In this document: piece after piece, positions 51,301 to 63,840 of the stretch
How positions within the stretch are numbered: the first letter of the stretch is position 1
Layout of the letters: each line of letters starts with the position of its first letter
Assembly: GCA_027186245.1 (NCBI GenBank)
Contig: CP114483.1
Span: forward strand, 17,070,220 to 17,134,219
Source of the DNA: Coriaria nepalensis
Taxonomy: Eukaryota > Streptophyta > Magnoliopsida > Cucurbitales > Coriariaceae
Direction of reading: 5' to 3'
DNA length: 64,000 bases
Position numbers and translations under genes: made by a program
Notes under the pieces: model-generated
The model's input: only the letters and a program-made list of their open reading frames with translations
Told to the model about the DNA's origin: nothing
Databases searched by the model: none

Positions 51301-54300
51301 ATTAATTGCAAGTTATTTAATAAAATCATGTTTGAGGGGAAAAAATAGAATTCGTTCGACTTAATTTAGAATGATTTAACGACTAGAAGAGACTCATTGA
51401 CATGACTTTAAGGCTAAACAAATGCATTGTTGACTTGAATAGATCAACTGCAAGTTATGCACGAAAGTCATGTTCAAATGCCGAATTTCGTTCGAAGTGA
51501 TTTAGAATGATTTTCTGACTAAAAGAGACGCAAAAATATGACTTTAAGGCTAAAAAAATGTATAGTTGCCTTCAATAAATCAATTGCAAGTTATGCATGA
51601 AAGTCACGTTTTAAATGCAAAAAGAGAATTGGTTCGAACTGCCTTCAAACAATTTAATGATTGAAAAGACTGAGTGATATGCTTTTTAATGGTAAAATAA
51701 TGCATTGTTGTCTTCAATAGATTAATTGCAAGTTATGTAAGAAAATAATGTTTGAAGGGAAAAAATAGAATTCGTTCGACTTAATTTAGAATGATTTAAC
51801 GACTCGAAGAGACTCAGTTACATGACTTTAAGGCTAAACAAATGCATTGTTGACTTGAATAGATCAACTGCAAGTTATGCACGAAAGTCATGTTCAAATG
51901 CCGAATTTCGTTCGAAGTGATTTAGAATGATTTTCTGACTAAAAGAGACGCAAAAATATGACTTTAAGGCTAAAAAAATGTATAGTTGCCTTCAATAAAT
52001 CAATTGCAAGTTATGCATGAAAGTCGCGTTTTAAATGCAAAAAGAGATATGGTCTGAAGTGCCTTCAAACAATTTCATGATTGAAAAGACTGAGTGACAT
52101 GCTTTTTAATGGTAAAATAATGCATTGTTGTCTTCAATAGATTAATTGCAAGTTATTTAATAAAATCATGTTTGAAGGGAAATAATAGAATTCGTTCGAG
52201 TTAATTTAGAATGATTTAACGAGTAGAAGAGACTCATTGACATGACTTTAAGGCTAAACAAATGCATTGTTGACTTGAATAGATCAACTGCAAGTTATGC
52301 ACGAAAGTCATGTTCAAATGCCAAATTTCGTTCAAAGTGATTTAGAATGATTTTCTGACTAAAAGAGACGCAAAAATATGACTTTAAGGCTAAAAAAATG
52401 TATAGTTTCCTTCAATAGATCAATTGCAAGTTATGCATGAAAGTCGCGTTTTAAATGCAAAAAGAGAATTGGTTCGAAGTGCCTTCAAACAATTTAATGA
52501 TTGAAAAGACTGAGTGATATGCTTTTTCATGGTAAAATAATGCATTGTTGTCTTCAATAGATTAATTGCAGGTTATGTAAGAAAATAATGTTTGAAGGGC
52601 GCAAATAGAATTTGTTCGACTTAATTTAGAATGATTTAATGACTCGAAGAGACTCAGTTACATGACTTAAAGGCCAAACAAATGCATTGTTGCCTACAAT
52701 AGATCAACTGCAAGTTATGCACGAAAGTCATATTTAAAGGCCGAATTTCGTTCGAAGTGATTTAGAAAGATTTAATGACTAAAAGAGACGCAATAATATG
52801 ACTTTAAGGCTAAAAATATGCATAGTTGCCTTCAATAGATCAATTGCAAGTTATGCATGAAAGTCGCGTTTTAAATGCAAAAATAGAATTGGTTCGAAGT
52901 GCCGTCAAACAATTTAATGATAGAAAAGACTGAGTGACGTGCTTTTTAATGGTAAAATAATGCATTGTTGTCTTCAATAGATTAATTGCAGGTTATGTAA
53001 GAAAATAATGTTTGAAGGGCGCAAATAGAATTCGTTCGACTTAATTTAGAATGATTTAACGACTAGAAGAGACTCATTGACATGACTTTAAGGCTAAACA
53101 AATGCATTGTTGACTTGAATAAATCAACTGCAAGTTATGCACGAAAGTCATGTTCAAATGCCGAATTTCGTTCGAAGTGATTTAGAATGATTTTCTGACT
53201 AAAAGAGACGCAAAAATATGACTTTAAGGCTAAAAAAATGTATAGTTGCCTTCAATAGATCAATTGCAAGTTATGCATGAAAGTCGCGTTTAAAATGCAA
53301 AAAGAGATATGGTCTGAAGTGCCTTCAAACAATTTAATGATTGAAAAGACTGAGTGACATGCTTTTTAATGGTAAAATAATGCATTGTTGTCTTCAATAG
53401 ATTAATTGCAAGTTATTTAATAAAATCATGTTTGAAGGGAAAAAATAGAATTTGTTTGACTTAATTTTGAATGATTTAATGACTCGAAGAGACTCAGTTA
53501 CATGACTTAAAGGCCAAACAAATGCATTGTTGCCTTCAATAGATCAACTGCAAGTTATGCACGAAAGTCATATTTAAAGGCCGAATTTCGTTCGAAGTGA
53601 TTTAGAAAGATTTAATGACTAAAAGAGACGCAATAATATGACTTTATGGCTAAAAAAATGCATAGTTGCCTTCAATAGATCAAATGCAAGTTATGCATGA
53701 AAGTCGCATTTTAAATGCAAAAAGAGAATTGGTTCGAAGTGCCTTCAAACAATTTAATGATTGAAAAGACCGAGTGACATGCTTTTTAATGGTAAAATAA
53801 TGCATTGTTGTCTTCAATAGATTAATTGCAAGTTATTTAATAAAATCATGTTTGAAGGGAAAAAATAGAATTCGTTCGAATTAATTTAGAATGATTTAAC
53901 GACTAGAAGAGACTCATTGACATGACTTTAAGGCTAAACAAATGCATTGTTGACTTGAATAGATCAACTGCAAGTTATGCACCAAAGTCATATTTAAAGG
54001 CCGAATTTCGTTCGAAGTGATTTAGAAAGATTTAATGACTAAAAGAGACGCAATAATATGACTTTAAGGCTAAAAAAATGTATAGTTGCCTTCAATAGAT
54101 CAATAGCAAGTTATGCATGAAAGTCGCGTTTTAAATGCAAAAAGAGAATTGGTTCGAAGTGCCGTCAAACAATTTAATGATAGAAAAGACTGAGTGACGT
54201 GCTTTTTAATGGTAAAATGATGCATTGTTGCCTTCAATAGATTAATTGCAGGTTATGTAAGAAAATAATGTTTGAAGGGCGCAAATAGAATTCGTTCGAC

Positions 54301-55858
54301 TTAATTTAGAATGATTCAATGATTATAAGAGACTCAGTTACATGACTTAAAGGCTAAACAAATGCATTGTTGCCTTCAATACATCAACTGCAAGTTATGC
54401 ATGAAAGTCATATTTAAAGGCTGAATTTCGTTCGAACTGATATAGAAAGATTTAATGACTAAAAGAGACGCAATAATATGACTTTAAGGCTAAAAAAATT
54501 CAGAGTTGCCTGCAATAGATCAATTGCAAGTTATGCATGAAAGTCGCGTTTTAAATGCAAAAAGGGATATGGTCTGAAGTGCCTTCAAACAATTTAATGA
54601 TTGAAAAGACTGAGTGACATGGTTTTTAATGGTAAAATAATGCATTGTTGTCTTCAATAGATTAATTGCAAGTTATTTAATAAAATGATGTTTGAAGGGA
54701 AAAAATAGAATTTGTTCGACTTAATTTTGAATGATTTAATGACTCGAAGAGACTCAGTTACATGACTTAAAGGCTAAACAAATGCATTGTTGCCTACAAT
54801 AGATCAACTGCAAGTTATGCACGAAAGTCATATTTAAAGGCCGAATTTCGTTCGAAGTGATTTAGAAAGATTTAATGACTAAAAGAGACGCAATAATATG
54901 ACTTTAAGGCAAAAAAAATTCAGGGTTGCCTTCAATAGATCAATAGCATGTTATGCATGAAAGTCACGTTTAAAATGCAAAAAGAGATATGGTCTGAAGT
55001 GCCTTCAAACAATTTAATGATTGAAAAGACTGAGTGACATGCTTTTTAATGGTAAAATAATGCACTGTTGTCTTCAATTGATTAATTGCAAGTTATTTAA
55101 TAAAATCATGTTTGAAGGGAAAAAATAGAATTCGTTCGACTTAATTTAGAATGATTTAACGACTAGAAGAGACTCATTGACATGACTTTAAGGCTAAACA
55201 AATGCATTGTTGACTTGAATAGATCAACTGCAGGTTATGCACGAAAGTCATGTTCAAATGCCGAATTTCGTTCGAAGTGATTTAGAATGATTTTCTGACT
55301 AAAAGAGACGCAAAAATATGACTTTAAGGCTAAAAAAATGTATAGTTGCCTTCAATAGATCAATTGCAAGTTATGCATGAAAGTCGCGTTTTAAATGCAA
55401 AAAGAGAATTGGTTCGAACTGCCTTCAAACAATTTAATGATTGAAAAGACTGAGTGATATGCTTTTTAATGGTAAAATAATGCATTGTTGTCTTCAATAG
55501 ATTAATTGCAAGTTATGTAAGAAAATAATGTTTGAAGGGCGCAAATAGAATTCGTTCGACTTAATTTAGAATGATTTAATGACTCGAAGAGACTCAGTTA
55601 CATGACTTAAAGGCTAAACAAATGCATTGTTGCCTTCAATAGATTAACTGCAAGTTATGCACGAAAGTCATATTTAAAGGCCGAATTTCGTTCGAAGTGA
55701 TTAAGAAAGATTTAATGACTAAAAGAGACGCAATAATGTGACTTTAAGGCTAAAAAATTTCAGAGTTTCCTTCAATAGATCAATTGCAAGTTATGCATGA
55801 AAGTCGCGTTTTAAATGCAAAAAGAGATGTGGTCCGAAGTGCCTTCAAACAATTTAAC

Positions 55859-57538
55859 GATTGAAAAGACTGAGTGACATGCTTTTTAATGGTAAAATAA
55901 TGCATTGTTGTCTTCAATAGATTAATTGCAGGTTATGTAATAAAATCATGTTTGAAGGGCGCAAATAGAATTCGTTCGACTTAATTTAGAATGATTTAAT
56001 GACTCGAAGAGACTCAGTTACATGACTTAAAGGCTAAACAAATGCATTGTTGCCTTCAATAGATCAACTGCAAGTTATGCACGAAAGTCATCTTTAAAGG
56101 CCGAATTTCGTTCGAAGTGATTAAGAAAGATTTAATGACTAAAAGAGACGCAATAATGTGACTTTAAGGCTAAAAAATTTCAGAGTTTCCTTCAATAGAT
56201 CAATTGCAAGTTATGCATGAAAGTCGCGTTTTAAATGCAAAAAGAGATGTGGTCCGAAGTGCCTTCAAACAATTTAACGATTGAAAAGACTGAGTGACAT
56301 GCTTTTTAATGGTAAAATAATGCATTGTTGTTTTCAATAGATTAATTGCAGGTTATGTAATAAAATCATGTTTGAAGGGCGCAAATAGAATTCGTTCGAC
56401 TTAATTTAGAATGATTTAATGACTCGAAGAGACTCAGTTACATGACTTAAAGGCTAAACAAATGCATTGTTGCCTTCAATAGATCAACTGCAAGTTATGC
56501 ACGAAAGTCATATTTAAAGGCCGAATTTCGTTCGAAGTGATTAAGAAAGATTTAATGACTAAAAGAGACGCAATAATGTGACTTTAAGGCTAAAAAATTT
56601 CAGAGTTTCCTTCAATAGATCAATTGCAAGTTATGCATGAAAGTCGCGTTTTAAATGCAAAAAGAGATGTGGTCCGAAGTGCCTTCAAACAATTTAACGA
56701 TTGAAAAGACTGAGTGACATGCTTTTTAATGGTAAAATAATGCATTGTTGTCTTCAATAGATTAATTGCAGGTTATGTAATAAAATCATGTTTGAAGGGC
56801 GCAAATAGAATTCGTTCGACTTAATTTAGAATGATTTAATGACTCGAAGAGACTCAGTTACATGACTTAAAGGCTAAACAAATGCATTGTTGCCTTCAAT
56901 AGATCAACTGCAAGTTATGCACGAAAGTCATCTTTAAAGGCCGAATTTCGTTCGAAGTGATTAAGAAAGATTTAATGACTAAAAGAGACGCAATAATGTG
57001 ACTTTAAGGCTAAAAAATTTCAGAGTTTCCTTCAATAGATCAATTGCAAGTTATGCATGAAAGTCGCGTTTTAAATGCAAAAAGAGATGTGGTCCGAAGT
57101 GCCTTCAAACAATTTAACGATTGAAAAGACTGAGTGACATGCTTTTTAATGGTAAAATAATGCATTGTTGTTTTCAATAGATTAATTGCAGGTTATGTAA
57201 TAAAATCATGTTTGAAGGGCGCAAATAGAATTCGTTCGACTTAATTTAGAATGATTTAATGACTCGAAGAGACTCAGTTACATGACTTAAAGGCTAAACA
57301 AATGCATTGTTGCCTTCAATAGATCAACTGCAAGTTATGCACGAAAGTCATATTTAAAGGCCGAATTTCGTTCGAAGTGATTAAGAAAGATTTAATGACT
57401 AAAAGAGACGCAATAATGTGACTTTAAGGCTAAAAAATTTCAGAGTTTCCTTCAATAGATCAATTGCAAGTTATGCATGAAAGTCGCGTTTTAAATGCAA
57501 AAAGAGATGTGGTCCGAAGTGCCTTCAAACAATTTAAC
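55859..57538. repeat. 2-unit (840-bp) higher-order repeat, two copies
   Basis: Units alternate strictly. Units at 55,859 and 56,699 have gtcttcaat and catctttaaagg; units at 56,279 and 57,119 have gttttcaat and catatttaaagg. All four carry gattaagaaag, ataatgtg, cagagtttcc and gatgtggtccg. I see no other difference between the two 840-bp copies. In the sister block at 60.1-61.7 kb the alternating pair occurs once, so this dimer varies in copy number between HOR copies. Confidence 0.88.
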
Positions 57539-59319
57539 GATTGAAAAGACTGAGTGACATGCTTTTTAATGGTAAAATAATGCATTGTTGTCTTCAATAG
57601 ATTAATTGCAGGTTATGTAATAAAATCATGTTTGAAGGGCGCAAATAGAATTCGTTCGACTTAATTTAGAATGATTTAATGACTCGAAGAGACTCAGTTA
57701 CATGACTTAAAGGCTAAACAAATGCATTGTTGCCTTCAATAGATCAACTGCAAGTTATGCACGAAAGTCATATTTAAAGGCCGAATTTCGTTCGAAGTGA
57801 TTAAGAAAGATTTAATGACTAAAAGAGACGCAATAATGTGACTTTAAGGCTAAAAAATTTCAGAGTTTCCTTCAATAGATCAATTGCAAGTTATGCATGA
57901 AAGTCGCGTTTTAAATGCAAAAAGAGATATGGTCAGAAGTGCCTTCAAACATATTAATGATTGAAAAGACTAAGTGACATGCTTTTTAATGGTAAAATAA
58001 TGCATTGTTGTCTTCAATAGATTAATTGCAAGTTATTTAATAAAATCATGTTTGAAGGGAAAAAATAGAATTCGTTCGACTTAATTTAGAATGATTTAAC
58101 GACTAGAAGAGACTCATTGACATGACTTTAAGGATAAACAAATGCATTGTTGACTTGAATAGATCAACTGCAAGTTATGCACGAAAGTCATGTTCAAATG
58201 CCGAATTTCGTTCGAAGTGATTTAGAATGATTTTCTGACTAAAAGAGACGCAAAAATATGACTTTAAGGCTAAAAAAATGTATAGTTGCCTTCAATAAAT
58301 CAATTGCAAGTTATGCATGAAAGTCGCGTTTTAAATGCAAAAAGAGAATTGGTTCGAACTGCCTTCAAACAATTTAATGATTGAAAAGACTGAGTGATAT
58401 GCTTTTTAATGGTAAAATAATGCATTGTTGTCTTCAATAGATTAATTGCAAGTTATGTAAGAAAATAATGTTTGAAGGGCGCAAATAGAATTCGTTCGAC
58501 TTAATTTAGAATGATTTAATGACTCGAAGAGACTCAGTTACATGACTTAAAGGCTAAACAAATGCATTGTTGCCTTCAATAGATCAACTGCAAGTTATAC
58601 ACGAAAGTCATATTTAAAGGCCGAATTTCGTTCGAAGTGATTAAGAAAGATTTAATGACTAAAAGAGACGCAATAATGTGACTTTAAGGCGAACAAATTT
58701 CAGAGTTTCCTTCAATAGATCAATTGCAAGTTATGCATGAAAGTCGCGTTTTAAATGCAAAAAGAGATATGGTCTGAAGTGCCTTCAAACATATTAATAA
58801 TTGAAAAGACTGAGTGACATGCTTTTTAATGGTAAAATAATGCATTGTTGTCTTCAATAGATTAATTGCAAGTTATTTAATAAAATCATGTTTGAAGGGA
58901 AATAATAGAATTCGTTCGAGTTAATTTAGAATGATTTAACGAGTAGAAGAGACTCATTGACATGACTTTAAGGCTAAACAAATGCATTGTTGACTTGAAT
59001 AGATCAACTGCAAGTTATGCACGAAAGTCATGTTCAAATGCCGAATTTCGTTCGAAGTGATTTAGAATGATTTTCTGACTAAAAGAGACGCAATAATATG
59101 ACTTTAAGGCTAAAAAAATTCAGAGTTGCCTGCAATAGATCAATTGCAAGTTATGCATGAAAGTCGCGTTTTAAATGCAAAAAAAGATATGGTCTGAAGT
59201 GCCTTCAAACAATTTAATGATTGAAAAGACTGAGTGACATGGTTTTTAATGGTAAAATAATGCATTGTTGTCTTCAATAGATTAATTGCAAGTTATTTAA
59301 TAAAATGATGTTTGAAGGG

Positions 59320-59326
59320 AAAAAAA
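59320..59326. other. +1 A insertion in an A-tract, shared with 63,101-63,107
   Basis: The gggaaaaaatag motif of the A subunit has seven A residues instead of six. The same insertion is found 3,781 bp downstream in the corresponding unit, so it arose once and was duplicated with the 9-unit block. Each copy moves the register forward by one base; the two affected units are 421 bp long. Confidence 0.9.
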
Positions 59327-62300
59327 TAGAATTTGTTCGACTTAATTTTGAATGATTTAATGACTCGAAGAGACTCAGTTACATGACTAAAAGGCTAAAC
59401 AAATGCATTGTTACCTACAATAGATCAACTGCAAGTTATGCACGAAAGTCATATTTAAAGGCCGAATTTCGTTCGAAGTGATTTAGAAAGATTTAATGAC
59501 TAAAAGAGACGCAATAATATGACTTTAAGGCTAAAAAAATTCAGAGTTGCCTTCAATAGATCAATAGCAAGTTATGCATGAAAGTCGCGTTTAAAATGCA
59601 AAAAGAGATATGGTCTGAAGTGCCTTCAAACAATTTAATGATTGAAAAGACTGAGTGACATGGTTTTTAATGGTAAAATAATGCATTGTTGTCTTCAATA
59701 GATTAACTGCAAGTTATTTAATAAAATCATGTTTGAAGGGAAAAAATAGAATTCGTTCGACTTAATTTAGAATGATTTAACGACTAGAAGAGACTCATTG
59801 ACATGACTTTAAGGCTAAACAAATGCATTGTTGACTTGAATAGATCAACTGCAGGTTATGCACGAAAGTCATGTTCAAATGCCGAATTTCGTTCGAAGTG
59901 ATTTAGAATGATTTTCTGACTAAAAGAGACGCAAAAATATGACTTTAAGGCTAAAAAAATGTATAGTTGCCTTCAATAAATCAATTGCAAGTTATGCATG
60001 AAAGTCGCGTTTTAAATGCAAAAAGAGAATTGGTTCGAACTGCCTTCAAACAATTTAATGATTGAAAAGACTGAGTGATATGCTTTTTAATGGTAAAATA
60101 ATGCATTGTTGTCTTCAATAGATTAATTGCAAGTTATGTAAGAAAATAATGTTTGAAGGGCGCAAATAGAATTCGTTCGACTTAATTTAGAATGATTTAA
60201 TGACTCGAAGAGACTCAGTTACATGACTTAAAGGCTAAACAAATGCATTGTTGCCTTCAATAGATCAACTGCAAGTTATGCACGAAAGTCATATTTAAAG
60301 GCCGAATTTCGTTCGAAGTGATTAAGAAAGATTTAATGACTAAAAGAGACGCAATAATGTGACTTTAAGGCTAAAAAATTTCAGAGTTTCCTTCAATAGA
60401 TCAATTGCAAGTTATGCATGAAAGTCGCGTTTTAAATGCAAAAAGAGATGTGGTCCGAAGTGCCTTCAAACAATTTAACGATTGAAAAGACTGAGTGACA
60501 TGCTTTTTAATGGTAAAATAATGCATTGTTGTCTTCAATAGATTAATTGCAGGTTATGTAATAAAATCATGTTTGAAGGGCGCAAATAGAATTCGTTCGA
60601 CTTAATTTAGAATGATTTAATGACTCGAAGAGACTCAGTTACATGACTTAAAGGCTAAACAAATGCATTGTTGCCTTCAATAGATCAACTGCAAGTTATG
60701 CACGAAAGTCATCTTTAAAGGCCGAATTTCGTTCGAAGTGATTAAGAAAGATTTAATGACTAAAAGAGACGCAATAATGTGACTTTAAGGCTAAAAAATT
60801 TCAGAGTTTCCTTCAATAGATCAATTGCAAGTTATGCATGAAAGTCGCGTTTTAAATGCAAAAAGAGATGTGGTCCGAAGTGCCTTCAAACAATTTAACG
60901 ATTGAAAAGACTGAGTGACATGCTTTTTAATGGTAAAATAATGCATTGTTGTTTTCAATAGATTAATTGCAGGTTATGTAATAAAATCATGTTTGAAGGG
61001 CGCAAATAGAATTCGTTCGACTTAATTTAGAATGATTTAATGACTCGAAGAGACTCAGTTACATGACTTAAAGGCTAAACAAATGCATTGTTGCCTTCAA
61101 TAGATCAACTGCAAGTTATGCACGAAAGTGATATTTAAAGGCCGAATTTCGTTCGAAGTGATTAAGAAAGATTTAATGACTAAAAGAGACGCAATAATGT
61201 GACTTTAAGGCTAAAAAATTTCAGAGTTTCCTTCAATAGATCAATTGCAAGTTATGCATGAAAGTCGCGTTTTAAATGCAAAAAGAGATGTGGTCCGAAG
61301 TGCCTTCAAACAATTTAACGATTGAAAAGACTGAGTGACATGCTTTTTAATGGTAAAATAATGCATTGTTGTCTTCAATAGATTAATTGCAGGTTATGTA
61401 ATAAAATCATGTTTGAAGGGCGCAAATAGAATTCGTTCGACTTAATTTAGAATGATTTAATGACTCGAAGAGACTCAGTTACATGACTTAAAGGCTAAAC
61501 AAATGCATTGTTGCCTTCAATAGATCAACTGCAAGTTATGCACGAAAGTCATATTTAAAGGCCGAATTTCGTTCGAAGTGATTAAGAAAGATTTAATGAC
61601 TAAAAGAGACGCAATAATGTGACTTTAAGGCTAAAAAATTTCAGAGTTTCCTTCAATAGATCAATTGCAAGTTATGCATGAAAGTCGCGTTTTAAATGCA
61701 AAAAGAGATATGGTCTGAAGTGCCTTCAAACATATTAATGATTGAAAAGACTAAGTGACATGCTTTTTAATGGTAAAATAATGCATTGTTGTCTTCAATA
61801 GATTAATTGCAAGTTATTTAATAAAATCATGTTTGAAGGGAAAAAATAGAATTCGTTCGACTTAATTTAGAATGATTTAACGACTAGAAGAGACTCATTG
61901 ACATGACTTTAAGGATAAACAAATGCATTGTTGACTTGAATAGATCAACTGCAAGTTATGCACGAAAGTCATGTTCAAATGCCGAATTTCGTTCGAAGTG
62001 ATTTAGAATGATTTTCTGACTAAAAGAGACGCAAAAATATGACTTTAAGGCTAAAAAAATGTATAGTTGCCTTCAATAAATCAATTGCAAGTTATGCATG
62101 AAAGTCGCGTTTGAAATGCAAAAAGAGAATTGGTTCGAACTGCCTTCAAACAATTTAATGATTGAAAAGACTGAGTGATATGCTTTTTAATGGTAAAATA
62201 ATGCATTGTTGTCTTCAATAGATTAATTGCAAGTTATGTAAGAAAATAATGTTTGAAGGGCGCAAATAGAATTCGTTCGACTTAATTTAGAATGATTTAA

Positions 62301-63840
62301 TGACTCGAAGAGACTCAGTTACATGACTTAAAGGCTAAACAAATGCATTGTTGCCTTCAATAGATCAACTGCAAGTTATACACGAAAGTCATATTTAAAG
62401 GCCGAATTTCGTTCGAAGTGATTAAGAAAGATTTAATGACTAAAAGAGACGCAATAATGTGACTTTAAGGCGAACAAATTTCAGAGTTTCCTTCAATAGA
62501 TCAATTGCAAGTTATGCATGAAAGTCGCGTTTTAAATGCAAAAAGAGATATGGTCTGAAGTGCCTTCAAACATATTAATAATTGAAAAGACTGAGTGACA
62601 TGCTTTTTAATGGTAAAATAATGCATTGTTGTCTTCAATAGATTAATTGCAAGTTATTTAATAAAATCATGTTTGAAGGGAAATAATAGAATTCGTTCGA
62701 GTTAATTTAGAATGATTTAACGAGTAGAAGAGACTCATTGACATGACTTTAAGGCTAAACAAATGCATTGTTGACTTGAATAGATCAACTGCAAGTTATG
62801 CACGAAAGTCATGTTCAAATGCCGAATTTCGTTCGAAGTGATTTAGAATGATTTTCTGACTAAAAGAGACGCAATAATATGACTTTAAGGCTAAAAAAAT
62901 TCAGAGTTGCCTGCAATAGATCAATTGCAAGTTATGCATGAAAGTCGCGTTTTAAATGCAAAAAAAGATATGGTCTGAAGTGCCTTCAAACAATTTAATG
63001 ATTGAAAAGACTGAGTGACATGGTTTTTAATGGTAAAATAATGCATTGTTGTCTTCAATAGATTAATTGCAAGTTATTTAATAAAATGATGTTTGAAGGG
63101 AAAAAAATAGAATTTGTTCGACTTAATTTTGAATGATTTAATGACTCGAAGAGACTCAGTTACATGACTAAAAGGCTAAACAAATGCATTGTTACCTACA
63201 ATAGATCAACTGCAAGTTATGCACGAAAGTCATATTTAAAGGCCGAATTTCGTTCGAAGTGATTTAGAAAGATTTAATGACTAAAAGAGACGCAATAATA
63301 TGACTTTAAGGCTAAAAAAATTCAGAGTTGCCTTCAATAGATCAATAGCAAGTTATGCATGAAAGTCGCGTTTAAAATGCAAAAAGAGATATGGTCTGAA
63401 GTGCCTTCAAACAATTTAATGATTGAAAAGACTGAGTGACATGGTTTTTAATGGTAAAATAATGCATTGTTGTCTTCAATAGATTAACTGCAAGTTATTT
63501 AATAAAATCATGTTTGAAGGGAAAAAATAGAATTCGTTCGACTTAATTTAGAATGATTTAACGACTAGAAGAGACTCATTGACATGACTTTAAGGCTAAA
63601 CAAATGCATTGTTGACTTGAATAGATCAACTGCAGGTTATGCACGAAAGTCATGTTCAAATGCCGAATTTCGTTCGAAGTGATTTAGAATGATTTTCTGA
63701 CTAAAAGAGACGCAAAAATATGACTTTAAGGCTAAAGATATGTATAGTTGCCTTCAATAGATCAATTGCAAGTTATGCATGAAAGTCGCGTTTTAAATGC
63801 AAAAAGAGAATTGGTTCGAACTGCCTTCAAACAATTTAAT

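Larger units (their letters stand above)
55439..63735. repeat. 9-unit (3,781-bp) higher-order repeat, two copies
   Basis: From about 56,699 to 59,950 the sequence repeats at 60,480 to about 63,730 at a shift of 3,781 bp. Shared variants in order: gttttcaat, taaggataaac (58,130 and 61,911), ttatacacg (58,597 and 62,378), ggcgaacaaattt (58,689 and 62,470), aatattaataattg-type junction, aaataatag, gagtagaag, gcctgcaat, aaaaaagatatgg, catggtttttaat, an extra A in gggaaaaaaatag (59,320 and 63,101), catgactaaaagg, gttacctacaat, caatagcaag and gattaactgc. Only three or four substitutions separate the copies. Left of 56,699 the matching shift becomes 4,621 bp (11 units plus one base) because the first copy has one extra 840-bp dimer. 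Confidence 0.88.
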
